A stretch of DNA of 64,000 nucleotides from assembly GCA_963728285.1 (NCBI GenBank), contig CAVSJR010000002.1:124001-188000 (forward strand), read 5' to 3'. Shown one piece after another: positions 45,594 to 52,956 of the stretch. Position numbers and translations under genes: made by a program. The notes below the pieces were generated by a model. It was not told the DNA's origin, did not search any database, and saw only the letters and a list, made by a program, of their open reading frames with translations. The stretch comes from CAVSJR01 sp963728285. Its GTDB lineage: Bacteria; Actinomycetota; UBA4738; HRBIN12. Numbering within the stretch: position 1 is the first letter of the stretch; each line of letters opens with the position of its first letter.

Positions 45594-46667
45594 CTACGGC
45601 TCGGTCGGGACCGAGAGCTGGCCGCTCTCGATCTGGGCCTTGTAGTCGTCGAGCCTCGCCTGGATCTCCTGCGACAGGAGCTGTGGGTTGTCGTTGTACT
45701 GGTTCACGGCATAGTCGATGCCGTCGTCGGCGAGGCCGAACGACTGATACCCCGAGACGAAGCTGTCGCTGACCTCCGCCTTGATCGTGTCGTAGACGGC
45801 CGTGTCGATCCGCTTGATCATGGACGTGAGGATGAGCGGCCGCTCCGCGGCGCTCGCGGTCAGCGACTGGTCCGAGTCCACGCCGATCGCGAGCTTGTCC
45901 GCCTCCACGGCCGCCTTGAACAATCCGAGCCCGGACTTGCCGGCCGCGTGGTAGATCACGTCGGCCCCCGCGTCGTACATCCCCGAGGAGAGCGCCTCGC
46001 CCTTGGTGATGTCGTTGTAGGCGGCCGATGTGTCGCCGATGTACTCGGTCAGGAACCGGATTCCCGGATCGACCGCCTCGGCCCCCGCCTCGTAGCCCGC
46101 CTGGAACTTCTCGATGAGGCCGGTCCCCTCCTGCCCGCCGAGGAATCCGATCGTCCCGGTCTCCGTCTTCATGGCCGCCGCCGCGCCGACGAGGAACGAT
46201 CCCTCGTTCTCCTCGAACGTCAGGTTCGTCACGTTGGGGGCGTCCTTGGAGTAGCCGTCGACGACGGCGAAGTCGGTATCCGGGTATTGGCGCGCGAGCT
46301 GGTTGACGCCCGGCGAGAAGGGATAGCCGACGCAGACCACCAGATCGAATCCCTGGTCGGCGAGCGCCTCGGTGTTCGAGTCGCGATTGGAGCCGGACGC
46401 GTTCGACTCGAGGTAGACGGTGTTCTCGGCGGGGACCAGGCCGTCGCGCACGGCGTCCTGCATGCCCTTGTACGCGGAGTCGTTGAAGCCGAGATCCCCA
46501 AGGCCGCCGATGTCGAACGAGAGCGCCACCCTGACGTCGCTCCCCGTGCCCGCGGACGCCCCGGTGCCGCCGACGTCCGCCGGGTTGGTATTGCCGCAGG
46601 ACGAAGCGCCGGCGACGAGCACGACTGCGGCGATGCCGAGGAGCCTTCGGCGAGCTGAGGCGAGCAT
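45594..46667 (-). CDS. BMP-family nucleoside-binding lipoprotein
   Basis: 357-residue substrate-binding component (PnrA/basic membrane protein family). Signal MLASARRRLLGIAAVVLVAGASSC with lipobox ASSC anchors it outside the membrane. Motifs: VRVALSFDIGGLGDLGFNDSAYKGM, ADQGFDLVVCVGYPFSPGVNQLA, TFEENEGSFLVGAAAAMKTETGTIGFLGGQEG, DVIYHAAGKSGLGLFKAA, the purine-ring and ribose contacts of PnrA (FND, E-x-x-G-F). First gene of the operon; directly upstream of the ATPase (42 bp). The partner upp lies at the other end. Confidence 0.9.
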   Translation of the reverse strand: MLASARRRLLGIAAVVLVAGASSCGNTNPADVGGTGASAGTGSDVRVALSFDIGGLGDLGFNDSAYKGMQDAVRDGLVPAENTVYLESNASGSNRDSNTEALADQGFDLVVCVGYPFSPGVNQLARQYPDTDFAVVDGYSKDAPNVTNLTFEENEGSFLVGAAAAMKTETGTIGFLGGQEGTGLIEKFQAGYEAGAEAVDPGIRFLTEYIGDTSAAYNDITKGEALSSGMYDAGADVIYHAAGKSGLGLFKAAVEADKLAIGVDSDQSLTASAAERPLILTSMIKRIDTAVYDTIKAEVSDSFVSGYQSFGLADDGIDYAVNQYNDNPQLLSQEIQARLDDYKAQIESGQLSVPTEP

Positions 46668-46777
46668 CCTTCCCCCTATCGACGGCGCGCGGGCCCCGCC
46701 GGGTTCGAAGCGGGCGGCGCAGATTGTGATCGTCCGGGCCGCACGGCGTCAACGCGGGGGTGGCAGACTACGCGGCG

Positions 46778-47260
46778 ATGAGCGATGCGGAGGGAGCGGG
46801 CGCGGTCGCCGCGGTTCGCGGCGTCGCGGACCGGATGGCTCGCTCGGCGTTCCACCGCTGGGCGGGGATCGATCTCGTCCGAGCCGAGCCCGGCGAGGTC
46901 GAGGTCGCACTCCGTGCCGAGGACCACCACCTCAACCTACTCGGTACGGTGCACGGCGGCATGCTCGCGACCGTCGCCGACACGGCGATGGGACTCGCGA
47001 TGCGGACCCGGGCGGAGCCAGGCTCCGCCTACGTCACGGCCCAGCTCGACGTGCACTATCTCGTTCCCGGCCGCGCGGGACGCATCGTCGGGATCGGCCG
47101 GGCCGTGAAGAGCGGGCGGCAGACGGGCTACGCGGAGGCGGATGTGCTGGACGGGGACAGGCTTCTCGCCCGGGCCAGCGCGACGTTCATCGTGGTGCGC
47201 GAGCGCCCCGATCGCGAGGCCGGAGGACCCGACCGCGACGCCCCGGGCGACGAGCCTTGA
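46778..47260 (+). CDS. hotdog-fold thioesterase (PaaI type)
   Basis: 160-residue single hotdog domain: GIDLVRAEPGEVEVALRAEDHHLNLLGTVHGGMLATVADTAMGLAM, where N-x-x-G-x-x-HGG supplies the active-site His/Asp environment of PaaI-like acyl-CoA thioesterases, then YVTAQLDVHYLVPGRAGRI. The acidic C-terminal tail is not conserved. ATG 46778 chosen; GTG 46760 is in frame and would add six residues. Divergent from the BMP lipoprotein gene. Confidence 0.8.
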   Translation: MSDAEGAGAVAAVRGVADRMARSAFHRWAGIDLVRAEPGEVEVALRAEDHHLNLLGTVHGGMLATVADTAMGLAMRTRAEPGSAYVTAQLDVHYLVPGRAGRIVGIGRAVKSGRQTGYAEADVLDGDRLLARASATFIVVRERPDREAGGPDRDAPGDEP

Positions 47261-47281
47261 GGCATCCCGGCCGGCCGGCGG

Positions 47282-47668
47282 TCAGTATTCGATGTCCATC
47301 TCGCTCATGACGCCCGGAAGGACGGCGAGGGCGTTCTGCAGGCCCATCAGGATCATCATGTTGCCGGCGATCTTGATCCTCCCCGTCATGAAGGCGGTCA
47401 CTGGATTGAGCTCGCTCCGAGCCAGCGCCACGGCGCTGTCGTAGTCCTGCGTGATGATCGCGTCGGGCCCCTCGAGCTCACCCACGCCGAGCTCGACGCG
47501 GCCGTTCTCCAGCCGGAGCCAGTACTGCATGGGTCCGTCGGCGCCCCCGGTGATCACCTGCTGGATCTTCACCGACTGCGAGCCGATCGCCTGCGTGAAC
47601 GTCGGGTTGGCGTTCAGCCGGTCCTCGAGCTCCTGCGCCCATTCGGCGGACAGGAACCTCACGCCCAT
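47282..47668 (-). CDS. SCP2 sterol-carrier-like lipid-binding protein
   Basis: 128 residues. LSAEWAQELEDRLNANPTFTQAI, then a hydrophobic-tunnel fold: VITGGADGPMQYWLRLENGRVELGVGELEGPDAIITQDYDSAVALARSELNPVTAFMTGRIKIAGNMMILMGLQNALAVL. The KIxGN/xxxLM pattern is diagnostic for the SCP2 domain. Start ATG 47668 has GGGAGG upstream. Likely binds a lipid or acyl-CoA; its proximity to the thioesterase (convergent, 21 bp between) suggests acyl metabolism. Confidence 0.82.
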   Translation of the reverse strand: MGVRFLSAEWAQELEDRLNANPTFTQAIGSQSVKIQQVITGGADGPMQYWLRLENGRVELGVGELEGPDAIITQDYDSAVALARSELNPVTAFMTGRIKIAGNMMILMGLQNALAVLPGVMSEMDIEY

Positions 47669-48091
47669 GGGAACCTCCCTCGCGGGGATGCCCGGCCCGG
47701 CCCACCAGCCCGCCATCGACCTCGTCGCTCCCCCATCGCCGGATGCGCTCGGCAGCGAGCGCCGACCATCGCCTCCGTCTCCTGGTGCAAGGTTCTGCAC
47801 GTGGCGTACCCGTCCATGGTCACGGTGATCGAGCAGCGGCCGGACCGCCCCTCCCGGATCACCTTCGGCTTCGCGATCCACAGGCTAGCGCACGTGCGGC
47901 GAAGGCCGTGGATGTGGCCGCCGGCAGGACCGCCGCGACCCTCCGCGACTACGTCCACGTCCTGAACGAGCCGGACCCTTGAGCGTCACGTCTGATCACT
48001 ACAGTTCACCGTTGTTAATCATTGAGACGAGACTCGAGGCGCGAGGGTCAAGGGGCGCGGGAAGCTGGGCTCGGCCGCCGCCGGGCGCGGA
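47669..48091. other. 423-bp gap without a convincing gene
   Basis: One open frame on the plus strand (to 47982) ends TLRDYVHVLNEPDP, faintly like the end of a recombinase, but it has no catalytic residues and its start is not supported. No clear promoter, repeats or RNA structure. Probably intergenic or the trace of a lost gene. Confidence 0.4.
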
Positions 48092-48742
48092 TTAGGGCTC
48101 GAACAGATGGGGCTGCGCGAGGTGTCTGTCGTCGTTCAGGAACCGGACTCCCCTGCGATCGCCGTCGACGACGATCGAGTTCAGCGACGTGTTCTCGGGA
48201 AGGAAGAACATCTCCTGCTCGAGTCCCAGGACCTCCCCGACGTAGGCGTTGATGACGCCGCCGTGGGCGACGATGATGACGTTCCCTCGCCGATGGCGGC
48301 CGAGGATCCCCTCGACCGCCCCCCACACACGCCGACGAAGCCCCTCGAGCGATTCGGCACCGGGAGCGTGATGCCAGATCGCGTCCTGATTGCGGAAGCG
48401 ATGAAGCATCTGCTCGTCGGAGGCGATGATCTCCTCGAACGACTTGGATTCCCACGCACCGATGTTCGCCTCGATCAGGTCGTCGTCGTAGCGAACTTCC
48501 TGTCCGGAGCGTTCCGCGTAGGGCGCGATCGTCTGCCTGGCCCGCCGCATCGTTGAGCTGTAGACGACCTCCGGCCTCGGGTCCATGAGGAGCAACCGGC
48601 GGGTGAGCAGCTCGGCTTGGCTCCGTCCGATCTCATCCAGAGGCGGATCCCACTGGGGGCCTCGTGGCGTCTCTACGACGTCGTCCGCCGCCTCGTCCGA
48701 CCGCCCGTGGCGGACCAGAAACAGGAGCCTCGGTACGCTCAT
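48092..48742 (-). CDS. histidine phosphatase (MSMEG_4193/phosphoglycerate-mutase-like)
   Basis: 216 residues. The RHG motif LFLVRHGRSDEAADDV holds the phosphorylated His, LLTRRLLLMDPRPEVVYSSTMRRARQTIAPYAERSG the phosphate-binding Arg, DLIEANIGAWESKSFEEI the acid, and NVIIVAHGGVINAYVGEVLGLEQEMFF the second catalytic His. This subgroup is actinobacterial and its substrate is unproven. Start ATG 48742 overlaps the stop of the upstream DNA-binding protein gene (ATGA). Confidence 0.85.
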   Translation of the reverse strand: MSVPRLLFLVRHGRSDEAADDVVETPRGPQWDPPLDEIGRSQAELLTRRLLLMDPRPEVVYSSTMRRARQTIAPYAERSGQEVRYDDDLIEANIGAWESKSFEEIIASDEQMLHRFRNQDAIWHHAPGAESLEGLRRRVWGAVEGILGRHRRGNVIIVAHGGVINAYVGEVLGLEQEMFFLPENTSLNSIVVDGDRRGVRFLNDDRHLAQPHLFEP

Positions 48743-49110
48743 GGTCGGGGCCGTGCGTGCGACCCGGCTCTCCCGCGAGCTCGCTCGCGCCAGGCGGCCG
48801 CATAGGCCTCGACGTCACCCCGGCGCCAGATCCTTCCGGACGCGAGCGACGCAAACGGCCGTGGAAACGAGCCTCGCCTGATGTAGGTGATCACTCGCCG
48901 CTTATCCCACCCCATGATCGCGGCCGCCTCCGCCACGCCCGCGAGGGAGGGCATCACCTCGACGACGAGCGCGTCGTGGACGCCGGCCGCCTCCTCGAGC
49001 AGGCGGAGGCATTCATCTCGATCGCCGGCTCCGACCTGCACGCTCGAATCATCCAGCCGGCCGACCCACCGGCCGTCCTGCTCCCACACCGTGGCCCGGG
49101 CCTCGCTCAC
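48739..49110 (-). CDS. HicB-like and helix-turn-helix DNA-binding protein
   Basis: 123 residues, GTG start at 49110. The N-terminal part (ATVWEQDGRWVGRLDDSSVQVGAGDRDECLRLLEEAAG) resembles the partial RNase-H-like fold of HicB/DUF1902 antitoxins; the C-terminal part is an AlpA/MerR-type HTH with wing: LAGVAEAAAIMGWDKRRVITYIRRGSFPRPFASLASGRIWRRGDVEAY. No HicA toxin gene is adjacent; the neighbour downstream is the histidine phosphatase, coupled by ATGA. So it is likely a regulator or a toxinless antitoxin-like protein. Confidence 0.65.
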   Translation of the reverse strand: MSEARATVWEQDGRWVGRLDDSSVQVGAGDRDECLRLLEEAAGVHDALVVEVMPSLAGVAEAAAIMGWDKRRVITYIRRGSFPRPFASLASGRIWRRGDVEAYAAAWRERARGRAGSHARPRP

Positions 49111-49197
49111 GCCCGGATGATATCCGTGCGGCCGGCGCGGCAACGGCACGGATGGTTACCAACGCCCGGGTGCGAGCTCAGCCGGCCGCCGCCCGCC

Positions 49198-49467
49198 TCA
49201 CCTGGGGCCGAATGTCCGCAGCTCCGAACGCCAGCACTCCGTGTGCCAGTGGCGCCGGTCGTCCGGATCGTCGAGGGGCACCACGACGAGATGCCACAGC
49301 CCGGGTCGGACCACGTGGTCGCAGCCGGGACACCGATACGGTTTTTCGCCGGCGGCATGGCGCACGTCGTAGCCGGGCGCGAGCGCCCACGTCGGTCCGT
49401 CGGCCCGGGCCGGAGGCGCGCCTCGTCCACCTGCGGAGCCCGGGTCGCGGCGATTCCTCCTCGGCAC
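49198..49467 (-). CDS. conserved actinobacterial small zinc-ribbon protein
   Basis: 89 residues, GTG start 49467. Opens with a basic stretch (MPRRNRRDPGS) and ends with KPYRCPGCDHVVRPGLWHLVVVPLDDPDDRRHWHTECWRSE, a C-x2-C ... H-W-H-x2-C zinc site. This arrangement is widespread in actinobacteria and is often mis-annotated as ATP/GTP-binding protein without evidence; function unknown. Follows the alpha/beta hydrolase by two bases, so it is in the same operon. Confidence 0.7.
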   Translation of the reverse strand: MPRRNRRDPGSAGGRGAPPARADGPTWALAPGYDVRHAAGEKPYRCPGCDHVVRPGLWHLVVVPLDDPDDRRHWHTECWRSELRTFGPR

Positions 49468-49469
49468 GG

Positions 49470-50144
49470 CTACACCCCCGCCGCGTTGTGGACGAACGCC
49501 GAGGCGATCAGGCCGAGCGATGCGCCGATCTCGCGGTCGTCTCGTTTCGCCCCGCGGACGCGGAAGGAATGGTCGCCACCCTCGATGGGGTGATACTCGG
49601 CACGCCGGCCGAGCCGCCGCAGCACCGGCTCCAGCACCTCGGATCGGGCGAAGGGGTCGGCCGTCCCCTGGAGGAACAGCATCGGCGCGTCGATCCGATA
49701 CAGGTGCTCGTCCCGGATCCGGTCGGGCTTTCCCGGTGGATGGAGCGGATAGCCGAGGAACACCAAGCCGGCCGCGGCGAGCTCACCGTCGGCGACGCCC
49801 ATCGAGGCGATCCGTCCGCCCAGGGACTTGCCACCCGCGAACACGCCGACCCCGGGGGCTCGGTCGCCCGCCTCGTCGAGGGCAGCGATCCAGGCGGCCC
49901 GGAGCTTCGACTCGGCATCGGGCGCCTTGCGTCCTCGCTCCGCGTAGACGAAGTTGAATCGCAGCGTGGCGATGCCCGCCTCGTTCACCGACCGCGAGAA
50001 TCCCGAGAGGAAGGGCGAATCCATGGTGCCGCCCGCCCCGTGCGCCACCACGAGCACCGCCGCGGGGTTGGGCGGCGTCGCGAACGCCCCGCTCGTCTCG
50101 CCGGCGGGCGTCTCGATGCGGATGCGCTCCTCGGGGATCGCCAT
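49470..50144 (-). CDS. alpha/beta hydrolase (TEX30/KANL3-like)
   Basis: 224 residues. PNPAAVLVVAHGAGGTMDSPF is the oxyanion strand, GVFAGGKSLGGRIASMGVAD the nucleophile elbow (G-K-S-L-G with Ser), LYRIDAPMLFLQGTADPFA the acid Asp and EGGDHSFRVRGAKRDD the catalytic His. The GGKSLGGR form is the TEX30-like group of serine hydrolases; substrate unknown. Divergent from the DUF72 gene with 14 bp between the starts. Confidence 0.8.
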   Translation of the reverse strand: MAIPEERIRIETPAGETSGAFATPPNPAAVLVVAHGAGGTMDSPFLSGFSRSVNEAGIATLRFNFVYAERGRKAPDAESKLRAAWIAALDEAGDRAPGVGVFAGGKSLGGRIASMGVADGELAAAGLVFLGYPLHPPGKPDRIRDEHLYRIDAPMLFLQGTADPFARSEVLEPVLRRLGRRAEYHPIEGGDHSFRVRGAKRDDREIGASLGLIASAFVHNAAGV

Positions 50145-50158
50145 GGCACAATTGTCTC

Positions 50159-50879
50159 GTGTCCGGGACCTTGTATCTGGGAACCTCCGGTTACTCCTAC
50201 GACGAGTGGAAGCACGGCGTCTTCTACCCCGAGGGGCTGAAGAACCGCGAGATGCTCTCCTACTATTCGACCCGCCTCAACTCGGTCGAGATCAACTACA
50301 CGTTTCGACGGCTCCCCTCGGAGAAGACGATCCAGACGTGGAGCTCGCTGACGCCGGACTCCTTTCGGTTCACGCTCAAGGCCAGCCAGCGGATCACGCA
50401 CTACCGGCGCCTCGCGGACGCCGACGAGGACGTCGCCTTGTTCCTCGAGCGGGCGCGCCCGCTCGGAGAGCGGCTCGGGGCGGTGCTGTTCCAGTGCCCG
50501 CCGAACCTGGAATACGACCGCGGGCTCATCGAATCGTTCGCCGGCTACCTGCCGCCCTCGCCGCGCGTCGCGATGGAGTTCCGCCATCCCTCCTGGAGCC
50601 AGGCCCGCGACCTGCTGGCGGAACAAGGAATCGCCTGGTGCGTGGCGGAGACCGAGGACAACGTCCCCGGCCCCGATGCCCTCTCGTGGGAGCCGTTCGG
50701 ATTCCTCCGTCTGCGAAAGCTCGAGTACACCGACGAGGAGACTCTCCGTGTGGGCGGCGCGGATCGGGCCGTGCCTCGCCGAAGGGCGGGACGTCTACTG
50801 CTACTTCAAGCATGAGGATCTCGGGGCCAGTCCACAGATGGCGAAGCGTCTCGAAGACATCTTGCGCTCCAAAGCATGA
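50159..50879 (+). CDS. DUF72 protein (one inserted base near 50750)
   Basis: 239 residues after correction. TIM-barrel of unknown function: LYLGTSGYSYDEWKHGVFYPEGLKNREMLSYYSTRLNSVEINYTFRRLPS, FRFTLKASQRITH, LFQCPPNLEYD, VAMEFRHPSW and, past the frame change, EGRDVYCYFKHEDLGASPQMAKRLEDIL. These are the DUF72 landmarks. GTG start at 50159 with no Shine-Dalgarno, possibly leaderless. The break at CTCCGTGTGGGCGG is repaired by removing one base. The last 26 codons and the downstream DNA are duplicated at 52700-52880. Confidence 0.85.
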
Positions 50880-50978
50880 AGCAGATGTGACCTCTTGCGG
50901 GACCGAGGACTGGGCAACAGTCTGGGCAACAACTTGCACCTGGCGTCCAGCGCGAACGAGACTGACGACGTGAAGAAC
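50803..50978 (+). repeat. direct repeat copy 1 (DUF72 3' end plus downstream DNA)
   Basis: About 175 bp starting ACTTCAAGCATGAGGATC, running through the DUF72 stop and the shared sequence GCAGATGTGACCTCTTGCGG to GACTGACGACGTGAAGAACC. It matches 52700-52880 with scattered substitutions and small gaps. It marks the left edge of a tandem duplication of about 1.9 kb that includes the hydrolase-cyclase gene. Confidence 0.75.
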
Positions 50979-51109
50979 CCAACGAGGTCCTCGTGTCGCA
51001 GACCGTGAAGGGCCTCGCCGCAGGCAGTGGTCTTTCGTTCGAAGGCGTAGGCGAGCACGCGCTGAAGGGCGTCCCCGACCGCTGGCGGCTCTACCGGGTG
51101 GTGACCTGA
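50979..51109 (+). pseudogene. C-terminal fragment of a class III cyclase
   Basis: Reads NEVLVSQTVKGLAAGSGLSF, then EGVGEHALKGVPDRWRLYRVVT and TGA at 51107-51109. This is the last 43 or so residues of the LipJ-like cyclase domain, nearly identical in pattern to the end of the intact copy at 54270 (VLISQTVKDLVAGSGLTFEDAGEHELKG). No start or catalytic part remains. It abuts the ATG of the next, degenerate copy. Confidence 0.75.
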
Positions 51110-51111
51110 CG

Positions 51112-52456
51112 ATGGACATCCCTGAGATCCGGTTCGCGAAGAGCGGGGACGTCCACATCGCCTATCAGGTCGTCGGCGACGGACCGGTCGATCTCGTCTT
51201 CATCTGCGACTGGATCTGGAACGTCGAGCTGCAATGGGAGAACCCCCTCTGCGCCCGATTCCTCGAGCGGCTCTCCGCTTCTCGCGGCTGCTGCTCTTCG
51301 ACAAGCGCGGGAGCGGCCTTTCCGACCGGACCGTCGATCTCGATCTCTTCACGCTCGAGGTGCGGATCGATGACGTCCGCGCCGTCATGGAGGCGGCGGG
51401 CTCGGAGCAGGCGGTCCTCTTCGGTCACGGCGACGATGGTGCGGCGCTCGCATCCGTTTTCGCGGCCGCGAACCCTGACAGCACCCGCGCGCTGATCTTG
51501 TACGCGACGCGGGCGAAGGTCCTGAAAGCGCCGGATTATCCGTGGGGGTACGAGCCGTCGGCGATGGATGTGTGGGCCTCCGAGCGCGAGAGCTTCTGGG
51601 GGACGGACGGATACGCACGCCGGTGGCTCCGGGAGCTCGCTCCTCGGTGGCGAACGACGATCGCATCGTCCGCTGGTACTCGCGGCTCCTTCGGCAGAGC
51701 GCAAGTCCGGGAACCGAAGAGGCCTATTCACGATGGATGGCCACACTCGACCTGCGCGGCATGCTCCCGGCGATCCATGTGCCGACGCTCGTGCTGCACC
51801 GGACAGGGGATCGAGACGTCCCGATCGAGGGAGGCGCGTCGACGTCGCCGACCGGATCGCCGGGGCGACGTTCGTCGAGCTCCCCGGCATCGACTCCTTC
51901 CCGTGGGCAGGAGACCAAGGGTCGGTCCTGGCTGAGATCGAGGCGTTCGTCACGGGCACTCCGGGCCAACCAAGGATGCCCACCGCGTGCTCGCCACGGT
52001 TCTCTTCACCGACATCGTTGGGTCGACCGAGAAGGCCGCCGAGCTCGGCGACGCCCGATGGAAGGAGCTGCTAGCGGTCCACGACGAGAAGGCGAAGGCA
52101 GAGATCGATAGGTTCCGCGGGCGCTACGTAAACACGACCGGCGATGGACTTCTCGCTACTTTCGATGGCCCCGCGCGCGCGGTTCGATGCGCAGAGGCCA
52201 TCGTGGAGGCGGTCATTTCGCTCGGGTTGACATCCGTGCCGGCTGCCACACGGGCGAAGTGGAGCTCGTCAGGCGAAGACGTTCGAGGTATCGCCGTACA
52301 CATCGGCGCGCGGGTCGCGGCGCTCGCCGGTCCGAACGAAGTGCTCGTCTCGCAGACGGTCAAGGATCTGGTCGCGGGCCGGGCTCCTTCGAGGACGCCG
52401 GCGAACACGAGTTGAAGGGGTACCGGACGTGTGGGCCTGTATAGGGTGATCACGTG
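51112..52456 (+). pseudogene. alpha/beta-hydrolase-cyclase fusion, degenerate copy
   Basis: LipJ-like gene with at least seven frame changes (about 51275, 51650, 51835, 51985, 52225, 52265 and 52385-52420). Stitched together it reads MDIPEIRFAKSGDVHIAYQVVGDGPVD, LLLFDKRGSGLSDRTVD, GSEQAVLFGHGDDGAALASVFAA, ADRIAGATFVELPG, VLATVLFTDIVGSTEKAAELGDARWK, YVNTTGDGLLATFDGPARAVRC, GIAVHIGARVAALAGPNEVLVSQTVKDLVAG and ends GLYRVIT. The nucleophile position of the hydrolase half is Gly (GHGDDG). So many breaks in one gene go beyond the single-base pattern elsewhere and suggest real decay. Confidence 0.8.
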
Positions 52457-52475
52457 ACTCGGCCAGAGCATGGCG

Positions 52476-52526
52476 GTGCTGAAAGGCGTTCCGGACACCT
52501 GGCGCCTGTATCGGGCGGCGAACTGA
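52476..52526 (+). pseudogene. 17-codon cyclase C-terminal remnant
   Basis: VLKGVPDTWRLYRAAN and stop, matching the terminal E-L-K-G-V-P-D-x-W-x-L-Y-R of the adjacent cyclases. It follows the degenerate copy by about 20 bp, the trace of yet another cyclase unit. Confidence 0.6.
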
Positions 52527-52527
52527 C

Positions 52528-52956
52528 TTCGGCGACACATCGTCTCGGAGGAACCGAACTAAAGCAAATCAGGCAACACTTTGGGCAACATCAGCGCCGC
52601 GAGAAATGTGTAACCGCTGGTCGCGGGAGGCTTGATACGGAGCACTACCCAGTGCTAGAGTGCCGTTGTGCTGCAACGTATCTGGGCCATACCGCGATCA
52701 CTTCAAGCACGAGGATCGACGGCGCGTCAGTCCGAAGATGGCGAAGCGCCTCGAGGACATCTTGCGCTCCAAAGCGTGAAGCAGATGTGACCTCTTGCGG
52801 AGCAGATGGTCATGGCAACGGTTGGGCAACAACTTGCGCCTGGTCGTCCACTGCGAACGAGACTGACGAAGTGAAGAACCTCGACGTGCGGCACTCCTGG
52901 GTCGTCGATGCCGCAAGCGTGGCCGAAGCCTGACCTCCACCGGGTGGTGGCCTGAC
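52528..52956 (+). other. non-coding stretch built from duplicated DNA
   Basis: About 430 bp. Its second part is the repeat copy at 52700-52880. The first part (52560-52690) includes GGGCAACA repeats also seen near 50917 and 52827. No intact gene. Just before the next ATG, CACCGGGTGGTGGCCTGAC retains the end of a cyclase gene (compare TACCGGGTGGTGACCTGAC before 51112). Confidence 0.6.
52700..52880 (+). repeat. direct repeat copy 2 (DUF72 3' end without the gene)
   Basis: ACTTCAAGCACGAGGATC ... ATGGCGAAGCGCCTCGAGGA, CTTGCGCTCCAAAGCGTGAA and GCAGATGTGACCTCTTGCGG correspond to 50803-50978. It encodes the last residues KHED...MAKRLEDILRSKA and stop of DUF72 although the rest of that gene is absent. 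Its position directly before the intact hydrolase-cyclase shows a tandem duplication of the DUF72-end/cyclase unit. Confidence 0.75.

Noticed and set aside
47743..47982. Possible recombinase C-terminus (TLRDYVHVL)
   Set aside because: Resembles the Tyr box only faintly, lacks the upstream His-x-x-Arg motif and has no supported start.
48739..49110. HicAB toxin-antitoxin system
   Set aside because: The protein has a HicB-like N-terminal half but there is no HicA-type gene (short, with a catalytic His dsRBD fold) on either side.
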